From: Flavobacteria bacterium BAL38
GTDB taxonomy: Bacteria > Bacteroidota > Bacteroidia > Flavobacteriales > Flavobacteriaceae
NCBI GenBank assembly: GCA_000169355.1
Contig: AAXX01000003.1
Coordinates: 167,325-231,324 of the forward strand
Reading direction: 5' to 3'
Length of the DNA: 64,000 nucleotides
Of this stretch, positions 63,117 to 64,000 are shown one piece after another. Within the stretch, counting starts at the first letter, position 1; each line of letters begins with the position of its first letter. The notes under the pieces are model-generated. The model worked only from the letters and a program-made list of their open reading frames with translations. It had not been told where the DNA came from and made no database searches. Position numbers and translations under genes: made by a program.

Positions 63117-63660
63117 AGTAGGAGATAAGGTCGCGGTTTTAGATGACGATATTTCAGGAGTAGTAATAAAGGTTGAAAACAATGAAATTTCGGTGGAAAC
63201 TACTGATAATTTCGTGATGACATTTTTTGTCAACGAATTGGTTAAAATATACAATTCCAATGAGTTAAGTGGTTTTTTCTCCACTCAAAGTTTAGGTTCT
63301 GTTTTAAAGGACAAAGAAGAGCCAAAAAAGCGAAGTTTTGTTAAAGAAAAGCGTTCTCGTAAGGATGAGTTTGTCTTAGAAGTTGACTTGCACATTGAAA
63401 AATTAGTACCTTCAAAAAGAGGAATGAGCAACTATGATATTTTAACTTTACAGATGGAAACTGCAAAAAGACAACTCGATTTTGCTATCAAAAATCGGAT
63501 GCCTAAAGTGGTGTTTATTCATGGTGTTGGTGAAGGTGTTTTGAAAGCCGAATTGGATTTTATGTTGGGTCGATATGATACCATTTCGTTCCAAGATGCG
63601 AACTATCAAAAATATGGTTTGGGAGCAACAGAAGTTTATATTAAGCAAAATGTGAAGTAA
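63100..63660 (+). CDS. DUF2027/Smr-domain protein
   Basis: 186 aa, cytoplasmic. N-terminal 65 residues form a small beta domain (V-G-D-K-V-A-V-L-D-D-D-I-S-G-V-V), then a basic linker (K-K-R-S-F-V-K-E-K-R-S-R-K). The C-terminal Smr domain has L-E-V-D-L-H-I-E and V-F-I-H-G-V-G-E-G-V-L-K, the usual D-x-H and H-G-x-G motifs. Smr domains can nick DNA or RNA; this stand-alone family is common in Bacteroidota. Overlaps the preceding gene. Confidence 0.88.
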   Translation: MTQKFEVGDKVAVLDDDISGVVIKVENNEISVETTDNFVMTFFVNELVKIYNSNELSGFFSTQSLGSVLKDKEEPKKRSFVKEKRSRKDEFVLEVDLHIEKLVPSKRGMSNYDILTLQMETAKRQLDFAIKNRMPKVVFIHGVGEGVLKAELDFMLGRYDTISFQDANYQKYGLGATEVYIKQNVK

Positions 63661-63707
63661 ATTTTCGCTTAGTAATTTCACTTGAATTTCACTTCTAGTA
63701 ATAAAAA

Positions 63708-63737
63708 AAAGGACTACTCAAGTTTGAATAGTCCTTT
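63708..63737. terminator. Bidirectional terminator at the right end
   Basis: AAAGGACTA pairs with TAGTCCTTT, with inner TCAA/TTGA pairing. A-rich before and T-rich after, between convergent genes. Confidence 0.85.
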
Positions 63738-63756
63738 CGTTTTTAAAATATTTTTT

Positions 63757-64000
63757 TTACAAATCGGTCTCGTGATTTCCAAAAGTGTACTCTGTAAAAC
63801 TAAAAGAATTTGAAGGTCCAGAGAAGTTTACGTTAACAAATTTAATGTTATGAGTGTAACCTGTAATTGTAATACCATCTGCGGCATAAAGCGCATCTGT
63901 AATAATTTCGATAGTTCCTCCAGTTGCATTCCATTCCTGATTAACAATTGGAGTAGCGGGAGGAATTAAACTACAAATACTTGTTGAAGCAACAGTGCCT
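63757..64000 (-). CDS. C-terminus of an uncharacterised protein, cut by window edge
   Basis: 80 codons open to the right edge, ending N-H-E-T-D-L and TAA at 63759-63757. Beta-rich with W-N-A-T-G-G-T-I-E-I-I-T-D-A and G-Y-T-H-N-I-K-F-V-N-V-N-F. Probably a secreted or lipoprotein C-terminus; family not recognised. Convergent with the Smr gene. Confidence 0.65.
   Translation of the reverse strand, partial: GTVASTSICSLIPPATPIVNQEWNATGGTIEIITDALYAADGITITGYTHNIKFVNVNFSGPSNSFSFTEYTFGNHETDL

Overview
The window is AT-rich chromosomal DNA from a member of the Bacteroidota, most likely Flavobacterium or a close relative. The evidence is a Bacteroidota gene complement: a TonB receptor paired with a DUF4249 lipoprotein, T9SS type A sorting domains, a TPR/transmembrane/HTH regulator, monomeric isocitrate dehydrogenase, YfhO, DUF4834 and a CCC-motif membrane protein. 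The promoters also fit, with -7 boxes of the form TAnnTTTG, usually extended to TTTGCA. No rRNA, tRNA, CRISPR array or phage genes were seen.

Layout. Positions 1-34000 are core genome: outer-membrane and lipoprotein genes, icd, rplS-trmD, a cyclophilin-FKBP fusion, pyrD, an HMG-CoA lyase gene, guaB, a CAP-domain gene pair, two cation/proton antiporters, purB with a TPR-HTH regulator, a sirtuin, trmH, a DEAD-box helicase and rdgB. Between rdgB and an alpha-oxoamine synthase gene (34153-35409) lies a compact, strongly structured transcription unit that looks like an unannotated small RNA (about 33954-34014, minus strand).

Positions 35415-52863 are the accessory part. A roughly 17 kb island is bounded by 363-bp direct repeats, about 97% identical by hand alignment. 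Each repeat carries the last 103 codons of a GNAT-like gene plus its terminator; the full gene survives on the right (52550-53668). The island encodes two OprP/OprO-like porins, a secreted M14 peptidase, an isoaspartyl dipeptidase, a DcuC carrier, a DASS symporter, a tartrate/D-malate-type dehydrogenase, two secreted hydrolases, two cell-surface or secreted proteins of unknown role and one MocR-family regulator. Five places in the island carry the same direct-repeat operator: two GGTA half-sites exactly 23 bp apart. These sites sit ahead of all the major transcription units, so the island reads as one self-contained regulon, probably for taking up and degrading an Asp- or dicarboxylate-containing compound. 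An IS1595-family element sits between the regulator's operator and the divergent serine hydrolase gene.

Positions 52550-64000 return to core genes: the GNAT-like protein, an outer-membrane protein, YfhO, a small-protein/nucleotidyltransferase pair, a glycosyltransferase with a flippase, small membrane proteins and an Smr-domain protein.

Several intergenic regions carry short degenerate arrays with a 7-nt period (ACTnnnn) or a 6-nt period (CAAnnn). Two heptamer arrays directly abut the promoters of guaB and purB, and two lie in a 62/63-bp inverted repeat around the CAP-domain genes. All identifications come from reading motifs by eye; no database search was possible.
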